Under the pieces are notes generated by a model. It ran no database searches. It saw nothing but the letters and a program-made list of their open reading frames with translations, and was not told the origin of the DNA. Both the position numbers and the translations under genes were made by a program. Positions 42,796 through 54,452 of a stretch of DNA of 64,000 bases are shown here, piece by piece; the first letter of the stretch is position 1; every line of letters starts with the position of its first letter. The stretch is taken from assembly GCA_030295235.1 (NCBI GenBank), contig AP026137.1, positions 558,001 to 622,000 on the forward strand, written 5' to 3'. Source of the DNA: Fistulifera solaris (Eukaryota; Bacillariophyta; Bacillariophyceae; Naviculales; Stauroneidaceae).

Positions 42796-45324
42796 ATGCC
42801 ACGTCGGAAATTGGATCGAAGCCGTGCCGCACGGAAAAAGGAAGAATCATCCGGTTCAGATGCGTCCAAGTCGAGTGAAGAGGACTTCGAATTGAAGAAT
42901 GACAACGAGGAATCATCGGATGAGTCGATTCTTCCGCGGAGGACCCCGAAAAGAATAGTTCGCCGCGGAAGTCGCTGTCGTCTGGATCTAAACGAAAAGC
43001 TATTGTACATTCGGATGAGAGTTCGTCGGAAGAATATCAAGAGAGTGACAATGACGAAGAAGAAGAAGAATCGGGTGCATCAATTCATCAGCAGCGCAGG
43101 ACACCTCAAAGAAAAACACCACCGTCAAAGTCTCCGTCGACGAAGAAGAATCAGAAAGCGATAAAGCTATCGAAGGATAGTTCGTCGGGAGAAGAATATC
43201 AAGATGATAGTGACGAAGGAGAGGAATCGGATTCATCGGTTGACCAGCGCAATTCACTGAAACGGAAAAATCCTCCGTCCAAGTCGCCGTCGACGCGAAA
43301 AAAGAATAAGAACACAAAAGACGTGTTGGAGGATAGTTCTTCGGACGACGAAGAAGAGGTTGCTACAAAGAAACGAACTCCTAGCCGCAAAACAGCTGCA
43401 CGATCGACAGCTGTTACTCCTTCTCAGCAGACACGTCGAAAGATGTCACCTCGTACTCCACCCAAACTGAAGCCGTCCCCTCCTCGCAGTCGTCGCAAAC
43501 AAAGAGGGCGAAATGACGATGACGACGAAGAGTTTGTTCCGTCAAACGATGTCCTCTCTGCGGACGATGACGACGAGGAAGAGGAAGGAGAGGATGTCTG
43601 GACGGATGAAAATGAGTCGGATGACGATGATGATGAATCTGAGCGGTCAGATGCTAGCAGAGTCGGAAAAGTAGGTGACATCAATGAGATTGGAGACGCC
43701 AATGAATCAAGCGACGATGATATACCAGTCAGGAAGCAAGACGGACTGGGCGAGATTGGCGTCACCGAAGACTCTAGCGACGACGAGGTCGCTCAGAAAC
43801 CATCTTCGTCAAAAAGCAAGCAAATATCTCATGCTCGACAAAATTCTAGCGAGGCTTCGAGTGACTCTTCGAGCGACGATACGGAAATTAAACCCGCAGC
43901 ACGGTTCCATAAACACAAATCGGGTTGTTCTCCGGGAAACGGCGTGTGCACCACCACTCATGATGCCATTACACTCGAGGAACTTTCGTGGCCTCACATT
44001 TGTTTCTTTCCACCGGAGGGGGAGCGACAATGCTTTGCATTGGAGACGTTGCGTCAAATCGCTTTAACGGCTGGACACCCTAAGTTTCGTGATGATCGTG
44101 TGAGAGAAACGACACAACAGACGTACTTGCAACCTCCTCATTTCCGTACTGCTATTTCGGACGAATTGCTCGACCAAATAGCCTCTCGTTTCGGTCGAGA
44201 CGCACTGGACTTACACAGCTCGTACCATACTCGACCGCTCCGTCCTGAACGACCTCACAATGCCGACGGCGAAGATAGCGATGATGATGACGATGATTAT
44301 CATTACGACATGAGAACGAGCAACCCCGTCATGTGGGATATGGTACAGAAATACATGGGTCGCACCATGGGGTCTACGGATCTTTATGTATGCCCGATGT
44401 GTTACCGGGTTGCTCACAAGAGGGATCTTTCAACGAAGCACCAGAAAAAGTCACCGGGAAAGCTCTCAGACGAGCAGCTGAGCGAGCTCTACACCACCCA
44501 TTATACAATCGATCCTATGCGCGTTTTGGGATCTGTGGATGGTGGAGATCTTAAGTTAGCCTCCTTGTTCTGCTTTCGGAAGTTGCCGCAGCTCAAGCAG
44601 CACTTGCGAGAAGACCACGGCTTGGATACTACTGACGTCGATGGCAACGATCTTTACAAAAAGTATAAGGTGAATTACACGCGCTCGAAAGTGTTGCTCC
44701 TTTGTCGGTGGCCGTCATACCTCACCCTTTTCTGGTTAGATTCGAGCTACCGACGGTTTGTTACAAACTTTCTTGAACAGTGGTCAACGAAGTTACATAA
44801 AGTCCATGCAGAGTTACTGGTTTGATGGAAACAACCAGGACTTTATTTATCTATTGAGTCTGGTCCGTAACGCAGAAAAAATACGCGATATGGGAGGTTA
44901 CGATTCCGACAATCCCGCTGTTCAAACTTTAATGGATGCTGCTCGAGATTATTTTGAGTCTTTTGCAGGAATTGTGGATAGGCTTTGGAATTTGACCGTT
45001 GACCCTTTCCGTAAATACGATGAGAATATGGACGACTTCATTGACGACGTGGGAAGCGACGAAGAAGTCGTCGACGATGACGACCGCAATATGCATCGAA
45101 CACTATTTCGAGATCAAGATGATAATAGTAGAGACGCTGATCTTCAATTTGCTCGCGAATTAGAGAATCGGTACCGTCACGAGCTAGACGATTACGACGA
45201 GGACGATCAATCAGCCTCCGGAGGTGGCGATTTAGTTGATTCGGAAGAGGAAAGAAGCGACGGAAGGGGTGAAGAAGAGGACGATTCGTTTTCAGAGTCA
45301 GAAGATGAATTTGACAAAAGATGA
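42796..45324 (+). CDS. Large acidic nuclear protein with putative zinc motifs
   Basis: About 819 residues, two exons, intron 44670-44739. The N-terminal half is disordered: repeated Ser/Asp/Glu clusters (SSSDDEEE type) alternate with basic proline-rich segments (RRTPQRKTPPSKSPSTKKN, and a near copy SLKRKNPPSKSPSTRKKN), typical of chromatin proteins. The central folded region includes CTTTHDAITLEELSWPHICFF, YVCPMCYRVAHKRDLS (C-x2-C) and LFCFRKLPQLKQHLREDHGLD (C...H-x4-H), suggesting zinc binding, then RATDGLLQTFLNSGQRSYIKSM. The end is again acidic. The frame breaks at the A4 run 42949-42952 (needs A5). Family not recognised; nuclear location is inferred. Confidence 0.7.
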
Positions 45325-45501
45325 GATTGAAGCGCGGAAAGATCGGTCAACGTCGAGTTGTGTCATCGGCTGCGAAGAGACGACGAGCAAGTCCACAAAA
45401 GAAAATCATTACTATACATGACACTGATTCAGAATAAATTGTGATAAATTTACGAAACAATATGGTGCTTATGTAAAACAGAGGGCTTTTGCAAGACGAT
45501 A

Positions 45502-46497
45502 TCAGACAACTCTGGATGCATGATCACTCTCTCGCGTCCACCACGCGTAGAATTCCTCGTACGCAATCTTTTGATCAAAGTTTTTGTCTACAAAGGAAGG
45601 AACACAGAAGAGGATATAGTAAGTCGCGATTGTTAGTAATGCAGCGACACCCGCGAAAGCAACGTCAACGACGTACCTAATGCCAGATAAAACGCCGCGA
45701 TCTCGTTTCTCGTCATAGTCACTCCTGCATCGTTGACAAAAGCCGTTAACTCCTTAACGTCGAGACTGCCATCACCATTGGCATCGTGTTCTTTCCATTT
45801 CTCTTTCAAAGTAGTTTCATCTTTGACGGCAAATCGAACCAAGCGCATCTGATTCGCCGTGGCCATACCGACGCCCATGGCCACGACACCTACGAAAATC
45901 ATAAAACCTCCCACGGCCCAATCCAACATGTTGACATTCGAGACTTGTAGTGTACCTATTGAAGCGAAAGTGTGAGCGGCGGAGCGGGGGAACGAATCAT
46001 GTCACAATTCAATAAGCTAACTCACCGACAAAGAAAAAGAAAAGTCCTCTTCCCCAGGTATAGTCCAAGAATTTAGCGTAGGCTTGCGCATGAGAATACA
46101 GGGGAACCTGATTAGCAAGTGTTGTTCGTGAATGTGAAATAAGACTGTTTCATAACTTACAATGAATCCATGTTTGAATTTTCTGTGAGCAAATGATGGG
46201 AAAGGGCGCATCCATAAAGACGATGATGACGCCAAACACGACACCATACACAGCCATGAGACTGCGAGCAAAACTGAAAGAAAAGAAGCGTTCCAAAATG
46301 GCTAGACCATTGGACACGATCATGGCGAGGCCGCCCAGAAAGCCCAAGATGCGAAAGGTGAGAGGGCCTTCCCTTTGCGCTTGCTGTATCGTTTGTGCCG
46401 CATGATTGAAGAAGCTGGCGCCGCCCGCCGCCGCTGTCGATACGACTCCTGCATCGAGGAGGGGCTTGGTTTCTGCTGGGTTGGTGGAGGATGACAT
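45502..46497 (-). CDS. COPI-associated membrane protein with C-terminal EF-hand pair
   Basis: About 260 residues, four exons; introns 46108-46160, 45956-46025 and 45588-45676. Four transmembrane helices (LTFRILGFLGGLAMIVSNGLAIL, LMAVYGVVFGVIIVFMDAPFP, a third in WGRGLFFFFVGTLQV, WAVGGFMIFVGVVAMGVGM) match the COPI-associated family. Two EF-hands follow, with loops DANGDGSLDVKE and DKNFDQKIAYEE, both with full calcium ligands. The second is split by the last intron, so it is easily missed. Suggests calcium-sensing Golgi/vesicle membrane function. In exon 1 the T4 run at 46179-46182 should be T3; then splicing is in phase (KFKHGFI|VPLYSHA). Confidence 0.78.
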
Positions 46498-46820
46498 GGT
46501 GTTTTGAACGATCTGTTTCGTGTCGAAAAGTATTCGCGTTCAGCTCATTTTTATTCTTCTCGCGCAAAAGATACGAAGAGGAAAAAATGAAGTCTACCGA
46601 TGCGACTTATGTATCTTCAAGTGAGTTTAGTCGGGACTAAATTTTGTTGAATCACAGTAGAACTAGCCTATACCCTCATACACTCTAGATCATAGTGCAA
46701 TATCCATATCTTTAAGCGGATAAAAACGAAGTGCGACCTTTTTCGCTTTTTTGGAGCTCGCATTGTTGATTGCATTCTCGTCTCCAGAACTCATTGTCGA
46801 CGAATCTTTCTCATTTCATC

Positions 46821-48911
46821 ATGGCATCGGAAATTTTGTTAGCAGATGATGCTGTTATTCACGGTAGTATGAGATCCCAGTTCACTGGCGGGTCGCACAT
46901 GACAATCAGCAGCGGTAGTTGGAATGAACGAACCACGGTGACTTCGACTTCCTTGCACGGCAATTTAATGCGTTCTATCACGAATCGCGATCCTATGAAG
47001 TGAGTATTCGTTGAGAGATTCATTGACTAGCAACGAAGCGCTTCTAATGCATGTCTTTTTTTGATCTTTGTCCCTTAGGATCTACGAAGTGATCTCCATT
47101 CTAGGAGATGGCAGCATGGGCTCGGTAGCGAAAGTACGGAAACGACCTTCCGCTATAGGAGGATCGGCTCGACCCGAGCATGTCATTAAGAACCAAAATA
47201 TTTTGACTTGTTTCCCGAATCTTTTTTCTTGTTGCATTCCGAATTCATCAGAGAAAAGCAATCGCTCTGCCTTTTGGTCCTTCAAGGACTCATCCGACTC
47301 CACAATCAACATTACCGATAGTGGCAATACGTCCGCCTTTTCTTCGGAAAATCGAGACAAACGTTTCATACGCAAAGCGTCTTCTATGATCTCGTATGGC
47401 AAGGGCAAACCGGTGTTTTACGCGCTCAAGTCGATCCATTTAGACCGCTGTTCGAACGTGGATTTTCAGCTCGAACTCAAAAACGAGGTGGCCATTTTGA
47501 AAGAATTGGATCATCCGAATATTGTGCGCGCCATTGAAACATTTGAATACAAAGGACGTTTGTTCATTGCGTTGGAGTTGTGCAATGGAGGAGATTTGTA
47601 CACGCGCGATCCGTATTCGGAACGGGAAGCTTTGAAAATTACCCGCGACTTGTGTTCGGCCGTGGCGTACTTACATGCGCGGGGAATCATTCATCGGGAT
47701 TTGAAATTTGAAAATATCATGTTTACCAATACCAGTAAACATGCGGATGTGAAGTTGATCGACTTCGGTTTGTCGAAGAAGTTTGCAGCCAACGAGTTCT
47801 TGGCCGATACAGTGGGGACGGTGTATACCATGTCCCCGGAACTCATTTCGGGGGCGTACAACGAGAAAGCGGATGTCTGGAGTCTTGGCGTGATATGCTT
47901 CATGCTGCTTTCCAGTAGTATGCCGTTTTTCGGAAAAACGAGAGTCCAGGTACTCAAGAAGATTGCTCGTGCGCAATATCAATTCAGTAGTCGGCGATGG
48001 AATAAGGTTTCCGCTGAGGCAATTAGCTTCTGCGAGACGATACTAAATCCAGATCCAGACGCTCGACCTTCGGCAGAAGCCACCTTGAAGCTTCCTTGGA
48101 TTAGCAACAATGCTTTTCGGGATGAACAAATTAGCATAGCTGCAGATGCCGTGCGAATGGACAGTATACAAGCAAGTATCGAGGCATTTGTTGGCTACGG
48201 TACGCTCAAAAAGCTAGGACTCATGGTGATTGCTTATCGCTCAACGTCGGAAGAGATAGGTTTCTTGAAAGATTTGTTTGTGCGGTTCGACAAGATGCAA
48301 AACGGGGAAATTGATGAAAACGAATTTGCGCTCGCTTTATCGGCCTACAATTATGCTCCCGAAGAGATTTCGAATCTATTTCACGGGATTGACATCGACG
48401 GGACGGGTAATGTTCACTATATCGAGTTTTTGGCGGCAACTATTGAGGCACTCGGTCCGATTGATGAAGAACGCATTGCCGAGGCCTTCGATCGTTTAGA
48501 CAGCGATGACACAGGTTACATAACTGTTGCGAACTGTAAGTACGGAGCTGAATCACTCAATCTATCACGAGTAACCAATGCTCACATGGTCTTTTTTAAG
48601 TGAGAGACTTTCTCGGTGATGAAGTCCCCACCGAGTACTTGGAAAAGGTCATTGACGAAGCGGACCTTTTACATGATCACCGCATTTCGTATGAGGAGTT
48701 TTTAGAAATGTGGAATGTCGACACCGAAGTTCAACTGGAACACGGTCGCAAACATGTTGCTGGGCGACGAATCATTAGTCGCGAACCATCGTTCACATCT
48801 TCCGTATCGTCGGACTTGACGTCCATCCATTTCGAGAGTTTGAGAAGTTTAGCGAATTCAATGCGAGCTGGTGTCAATACTTCCACGCGCTCGGATTTCT
48901 TTGACGAGTGA
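46821..48911 (+). CDS. CDPK: Calcium-dependent protein kinase (CDPK-like)
   Basis: 648 residues, three exons, introns 47000-47078 and 48536-48600, frame intact. Ser/Thr kinase core: glycine loop LGDGSMGSVAKV, ATP lysine in FYALKSI, catalytic loop IIHRDLKFENIMF, DFGLSKK, activation end VGTVYTMSPE. An insert of about 85 residues, Ser/Asn-rich, lies between glycine loop and lysine, which is unusual. After a junction helix there are four EF-hand regions: DKMQNGEIDENE, DIDGTGNVHYIE, DSDDTGYITVAN and a weaker ADLLHDHRISYEE. Calcium activates the kinase through these. The N-terminus has no Gly2, so no myristoylation. The C-terminal 70 residues are Ser/Arg-rich. A 320-bp divergent promoter is shared with the COPI-associated gene. 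Confidence 0.92.
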
Positions 48912-49420
48912 GTAGACCATTTTTATAAGCTGTAAACTAATATGTGTGTATCTTTATTCATGAACGGATCCATTATTGTGCTCTCTCTGTCCTATAGAAT
49001 CTCTAGCTATGTCTTTTTCGAGTTTTCGTGCAAGTGCAGGACATCCTCATTTATTCTCAACCTTATTGTATCCCACATCAGTGTTCTGCAGAAATATAAG
49101 TACAATAAAACTGATACTCCTAGAAAACAAGACACGCAGCGACGTCATCAAAACAGCGACCATCCTAGCTTGTTTCTCACTCATGCGCATCGGTACCCAG
49201 TCTTTAAGTAAAATTAATCGTTACATAGTCACACCCGTTTCAAACTGCAAAACAGCGCAAGACGGTTTTCGCACTCCGCGCGAAAAAAAAAACGAAAAGA
49301 AAACGGATGAATTTTCTTTGATGAACATCACAGTTGATGGGCTTGTTCCCGAATCCTTGCACCACAATACTCGTCACAGAACGACGCCTCTTCAATCTTA
49401 TACGCATATATACGAACCTC
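48912..49420. other. Intergenic region, no gene seen
   Basis: About 500 bp between two plus-strand genes. It holds pyrimidine-rich stretches, an A8 run near 49284 and no repeat or RNA gene that I recognise. The promoter of the TPR-like gene at 49421 must be in its right part. A longer start at 49337 for that gene would extend into it. Confidence 0.4.
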
Positions 49421-50113
49421 ATGGACAGTGTCAACAAGAACAGTAGTCCCCACATCCTTCTTGAGTTTAACAAGTTGGCTGTCTCATTGCTCGAACGAGG
49501 AAAAAGTAAAGAGGCCATGAATCACTTTCTAGCGGGCCTTACCACAGTAAATACGGCAGAAGAGCTGGTATCGGATAAGGACGACTCGTCTCCGCACAAT
49601 GATGCGCGCTTGTTTCACACCGAGGATGTGCTTCATGCGACGATTCTGCCTCCCCTCGAATGCGCCGACCCTTCTTGCAATTTCTTTACGCTGTTTGATC
49701 ATGCTCTGTGGTACGATGAGACACAACTATCCAACGATCCCAACGATTTATCGTTAGTATCATCGGTTTATCTCTACAACATTGGGTTGGCGTTCCATCG
49801 AGAAGGGTTTGTGCGGGGAAAAGCGTCTCTGTTGCACGACGCGTTGCGCTTTTACCGATTGGCGAAAGAGTGCAGCTTTGACTCGCACTGTAATAGCGAA
49901 GATGATCATCTTATCCTCTTTGCTATACACAATAATATGGGAAACATCTTTGCTCACTTTTTCGATCGCGTCAATGCACGAATGTGTTATAAGGTCATGG
50001 TCGAGCTGGCCCCCAGCATGAGTCGGATTCTGGCCGAAAATGAGGCGTTCTTTGCGACGCTGTACAATCTTATTTCGGGTCAAGAAATGTTCCAGTTTGC
50101 CCCGGCGGCGTGA
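49421..50113 (+). CDS. TPR-like protein of a diatom-expanded family
   Basis: 230 residues, single exon, intact. FNKLAVSLLERGKSKEAMNHFLAGL opens an N-terminal TPR-like hairpin; SVYLYNIGLAFHREGF...LHDALRFYRLAKE and FAIHNNMGNIFAHFFDRVNARMCYKVMVEL give two more. The middle is acidic and disordered. Diatom genomes carry many short proteins with this pattern; function unknown, probably protein binding in the cytosol. The ATG at 49421 is chosen as it starts just before the TPR; an in-frame ATG at 49337 would add 28 residues without features. Convergent with the oxidoreductase gene. Confidence 0.75.
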   Translation: MDSVNKNSSPHILLEFNKLAVSLLERGKSKEAMNHFLAGLTTVNTAEELVSDKDDSSPHNDARLFHTEDVLHATILPPLECADPSCNFFTLFDHALWYDETQLSNDPNDLSLVSSVYLYNIGLAFHREGFVRGKASLLHDALRFYRLAKECSFDSHCNSEDDHLILFAIHNNMGNIFAHFFDRVNARMCYKVMVELAPSMSRILAENEAFFATLYNLISGQEMFQFAPAA

Positions 50114-50291
50114 GATATGCTTCTGGGGGAGTCGTCGGCTTGTTGATTTCCAATGAGCTGCTCCATTCATTTCTTTTTGGCTTTTTTCAGTGCGTTAGAA
50201 CTCTTCAACTATAAACAATCTATTCAATCAGTTTTTATTCAATTCTAGTACTAAAAATAAGATTACTTATCTTACAGGCGACTAAACAAAT

Positions 50292-51872
50292 TTAAGCAAG
50301 CTCCTTTTGGAAGATGGGCACAAGGTATTCGGCAATCTTGAGAGCCTCGACGGCGATCTCAATAGTGGCAATGCCTTCGGCGGGCTTTCCGTCAACAGTG
50401 TGCTTCGCAACACGCTCCTTCACCGTGATGTAGTCGGGGTCTTGCGTGAAGAAGTAAGGCATGGCGGTGGGGTACTTTGCTTGCAATTGTTCGACATGCT
50501 TCTTGTCCTCGTCGTCGGGCATGTAATATCGGAAGACTTCCTTGCCCGATTTGTCGGTGACGACCGCGTACGAGTCGGTACCTCCACAACGGTCCGTTTG
50601 CACCGAAACCTCGTTGCCATTCTTTGTCTTGATGGTGAACTTCACCTTATCAAAATCAGTAAACGACTTTCCGCTGGGTCCTTTCAAAGTTTGCATGGAC
50701 GAAAAGTCCTTGTCGACGATCACCTCGGCAATATTATCCACAGAGACATCATAAAAGCTGGCGAGCAGTGCCAATTCATGAATGGCCATGTTTTTGAGCA
50801 TACCCTCCGAGTTGCGTTCAAAGCACTCTCCGAGCGACTCGGGCGTGTTCTCGTAGGCGTTGTTGGTGACGAAAGTCACGTGCGACCCAGGGACAGTGGC
50901 GGCGAACTCACGAGCCTTTCGTACATATTTGGCCACGTTCTTGTTGTATCCCATGAGTACCTCGACGCCGGCTTGTTTCGCTTCCGCCGACATGGCTTCC
51001 AACTCTTTGACGGTCGGGGCACCGGGTTTCTCCAAGTACACGCACTTGCAACCGTGAGCAATGGCCTCGCTCAACAATTTTGGGTTGTCGGCCGTTCTTC
51101 CACTGATCAAAGCGAGACGAGGAGCGGCGGGAGGTGGAAGTTCCTGCAAGGATTTGGCGAATTTGGTGCCGTACTTGGATTCGGCCTCGGTCTTGAATTC
51201 CTTAAAGTCCTGACCGGCCGGCGAATCAGCTCCGTCACCCATGAACCACGGCTCAACTACAAAGTCGAGAGAGGCAGAGGGGCATCTGAAGGACAAGGGG
51301 GTAAAATTGTGAGATTGAAAGTCAGGAGAAAGGTCGGTTGTCGACAGATGGCATTCACAAGATCTCGAAAAACAAATGCGAACCCTTTTTCGACGGGCTG
51401 CCGCAGAGTCCAGAGTCCGTAACGGACCAGCGATGCCGCTCCATAGGCAATGTACAACACCAGATAAAAATTATCGCGTTGCGTCCCCGTGAATTGTTTG
51501 TTTTTCTCTATGGGAAAAAGACGACAACGACATATAAAGATACTTACTTCTTCTCGAGCATTTGAACGGCATGATACCAACCCATACCTGGAAGTAGGCA
51601 ATATCAATCAAAGGATGAGTAAAGCGATTGATTTCTTCAACACCTTGCATAGACACGTTTCCTTCGCTACTTTTACAAGCCGCGAATCATCTCTTACCTC
51701 GGTTGGGCGCACCGCATCCGACCAAGATCACTTCCGCTTGGCCTTCTTCCGCAAATCGAACAGCGGTGCTACTGACCGTGCGGACGTTGGTGCGCAAAAA
51801 GGCTTTGCTGGTTTGGAAAGCGGCAGATCGAGTGAAAGAGAGCATGGTGATGGAAATGGCAGCAAATTTCAT
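50292..51872 (-). CDS. Plastid-targeted Gfo/Idh/MocA-family oxidoreductase
   Basis: 402 residues, three exons: 51872-51698, 51587-51548 (only 40 nt) and 51285-50292. The second intron, 262 nt, is the longest in the window. Signal peptide MKFAAISITMLSFTRSAAF with the S-A-A|F plastid motif. The Rossmann motif VILVGCGAPNRGMGWYHA is assembled across the first splice, and CKCVYLEKPGAPTVKELEAM gives the E-K-P signature of the family, followed by VLMGYNKNVAKYVRKA and a C-terminal beta-sheet domain. NAD(P)-dependent sugar-type oxidoreductase by family; substrate unknown. The small exon matters: without it the nucleotide-binding loop is lost. Confidence 0.85.
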
Positions 51873-52615
51873 AATGCGAGAGTATCTTGAACAAGGTGAA
51901 AAATTGGATATTTCGCGGCGTGTGCAGGACTGCTAACGTCAGAGCGGCTTTTGTTTGGGGTGGGCGTCAAAATTTATGGGTGCAAATCGTGATCGTCGCT
52001 TGCTAGTGCTACGGGAGTTCGCGTGCAACGAACACTCTTCTCTCGAAAACAAGGTGAGATTCGTACTAACAAATCCACCATGAAAAGTGACGGCACTTCT
52101 TCTTCGACCGGAAGCAAATCTTCGGTTTCCGTCGGACTTTCGATCCGACAGAAAGCGTGCACAAATTACTATAGAGCGGGAGTACCAAGGGGTATTGTTC
52201 TTCGCTCCCTTCGCCATCTGCTTGTGAAGATGCCTGCAGAAGCGAGACTACATTTTGCATGACAGTACCTTGCGCGATCGAGGTCGAAGATGATCACAAC
52301 GAAGACATGGCTCGTGATTCGAGAGTCTTGTGACATTGTTGACAACTACATGACAGAAGGTCGACATCATTGGTGACTGCAATGTATGAAAAATAGTCCT
52401 AGCTGCGTCTGTTCTTTCATAGATAAAGCATTGATTCCATCTATTTTGGTCCTTGAACGGAAACCAAAGATTGAGATGGATGAAGTCACTCACTAACATT
52501 ATCGCAAAAGAGCTAGCTCGTTGACTAGCTGATGTGAATTATCTAAGATAAATCGTTCAACTAGTTGTAGCTATGAACTCACTTCTCTTATTGCCAGATA
52601 TCATTTGGAACAATC
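51873..52615. other. Intergenic region without a convincing gene
   Basis: About 740 bp. A plus-strand frame of 79 codons (52023-52262) is Ser/Lys-rich and has no domain or signal. I see no repeats or RNA gene. It contains the promoter of the oxidoreductase gene and the 3' end of the minus-strand gene at 52616. Confidence 0.4.
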
Positions 52616-53498
52616 TTACATGTCGATTCCAGAGCACCTGAGAGTCACTTTGGCGTTCTTTGCAAAGTCTTTCCCTATGGGAGCGTAAATATTCGTAATC
52701 CACTTTCCGACCGACCACTTGACGTGGACGGAATCTTTTGATTGGATGGTCGCAATGACCGAGCCAGTGGGCAGTTTTCTAGTATACTGGACAGAGACGT
52801 CGCCCTGGGTGGTGACGGATTGGGCGATGATACTTGGGCCTATTTCTTTGGCGACAGTAAGCTTTTGCTGGTCCCTGTCGGCATCTAGATTGACGGATAA
52901 TCCTGATGTACGGTATTCAAGTATCGTATCACCCCTTTTGGACCTCAAGTCGCAAGTCCGCATCGCAATCCACATATCATCCAAAGGATCCTCCACGACT
53001 TGTACCACTCTGAACTTCTGTAACGAAAACCTGCCCTTATTATCAACAGACCCAGAAGCATCAAGACCAGTCCCAGTAAGACCGGCAATCATAGATAGGC
53101 GAACACCCATTCTCCTTAAATCTCTCGAGTCGACGCTAAAACGAGCGGAAGATTCAATTTCCAATTCATCATCATAGTGTTCGATTTTCGCCCGTCCACT
53201 GAACGGCATGGCGGTGTTCCGAACATTCGGCTTGACTGTAAGTTCGCCCTGCGTAGATCGATCAAAGATGAGAAAAGAGGAGATGCTCGTGCGCGTACTG
53301 ACGAATGCAGAACAAACTTGCCTCTACCTCAAAATCGCCGATGGTATCACTGGCTTCCTAAGAAACGCTGGGGTGAACGAGATCAAAAATGGATTTTGCA
53401 CCGACTGGTTTTAATAGAACCGACAATTCCGGCCGACTGATCTCCGCATGGGATTTTTTGAGAAGGGAAAGCAGCATCAGGGTCAATAGCAAGTCCAT
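52616..53498 (-). pseudogene. Secreted beta-rich protein, tandem copy with in-frame stop
   Basis: Paralogue of the gene at 54453-55313, 269 codons in two exons. Signal peptide MDLLLTLMLLSLLKKSHA, then SRPELSVLLKP as in the paralogue. In exon 1 a TAG at 53358-53360 occupies the position of TGG (Trp) in the paralogue (VSxEASDTIGDF against VYWGASDTIGDF). The intron at 53249-53321 starts with GC (GAG|GCAAGT), not GT. Exon 2 is open and well conserved (SARFSVDSRDL...TGTGLDASGS...DADRDQQKLTVAK...VKWSVGKW). Either a recently disabled copy or a miscalled base; the intact exon 2 favours recent loss or error. Function unknown. Confidence 0.65.
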
Positions 53499-53711
53499 GG
53501 TTTTTGTTCTGCGGAATAATTGTATACTTGGCGGATAGCGATTGATAGCCATCTGGAGCTGCTGCGCCGATTCTGTAGCACAGACCTCTTCAATTGATAC
53601 CTAATCGATCAACATGTCTTGAACATAAGTCTAAGAACACTTATTGCTGCACTGCGATGTGTTCAGAGATGCCGCCGTTTTTTGCGAAAAAATCCAAACA
53701 TCGTGCATCGT

Positions 53712-53981
53712 GGTTCATGGTTCATGACTGAAATGCAGTCTTGGCGAAAACGGACAACACTATGGGCCTACAGTGATCTGGAAGGGTTTCTTGGCAACAT
53801 GAAGCGACCCGCACAATGCTAAATGTTGTTAAAGGTAATAACAGTGTTATAACGACTGATTCATTTCACCAAGCTCGCAAAAGGAACGAAGAATAGGTAC
53901 CGGTATCAGGCATGTTCGTAAGTCTTGTTCATGACCGAAGGGCAGTCGTGGTGAAAGTAGTTTACACATTGGTGCTATAGT
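53712..53981 (-). repeat. Two dispersed repeat units (ACTATAG...CAGTCATGA family)
   Basis: On the minus strand, 53981-53927 reads ACTATAGCACCAATGTGTAAACTAC...CACGACTGCCCTTCGGTCATGAACAA and 53768-53712 reads CCATAGTGTTGTCCG...CCAAGACTGCATTTCAGTCATGAACC. Both match the core of the arrays at 30431 and 40003. Spacing between units is about 215 bp, as in those arrays. The rest of the 53500-54450 intergenic region shows nothing else. Confidence 0.55.
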
Positions 53982-54452
53982 ATCTGAAAGAAAAAAGAAA
54001 AACTATACGAACGACGGAGTCTACACATCATCACGACTGTTCTAGGGAAACAACCCGCAAACGCGCTAAAGTAATACCGCATGCTGCTACAAACGATACT
54101 TTGTGGTTGAGGAGGAAAGTCAAAACAGTAGATTTGCAAAACGAGCGAGTGCAACAGGAAAGCCGCTTTTGTTTTAGTATTCATTCCTGTTATCGACCAG
54201 AAAGCAAGTAATCCATACCAGACTTCCTACAGTATCGAGGGGCTAAGTCATCGTTTTAAAGACTAAATTACGCGGAACAAAGGTATTATGTCTTTTCTAT
54301 AGGTCTCGAATCGCCGCCACGGGCTGATAAGTACAAGCGCCATAAGTACTTCTAATTTTTGGTCACTAAGATCGACAGCAGACTCTATTCGTTTTAGCTA
54401 TGTATGATTCAAAGAATAGCCACAACAAAGCCACAAACGCGTCACTCAAGCT

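Noticed and set aside
52023-52262. 79-codon plus-strand open frame
   Set aside because: Low-complexity Ser/Lys content and no neighbouring exon that would extend it.
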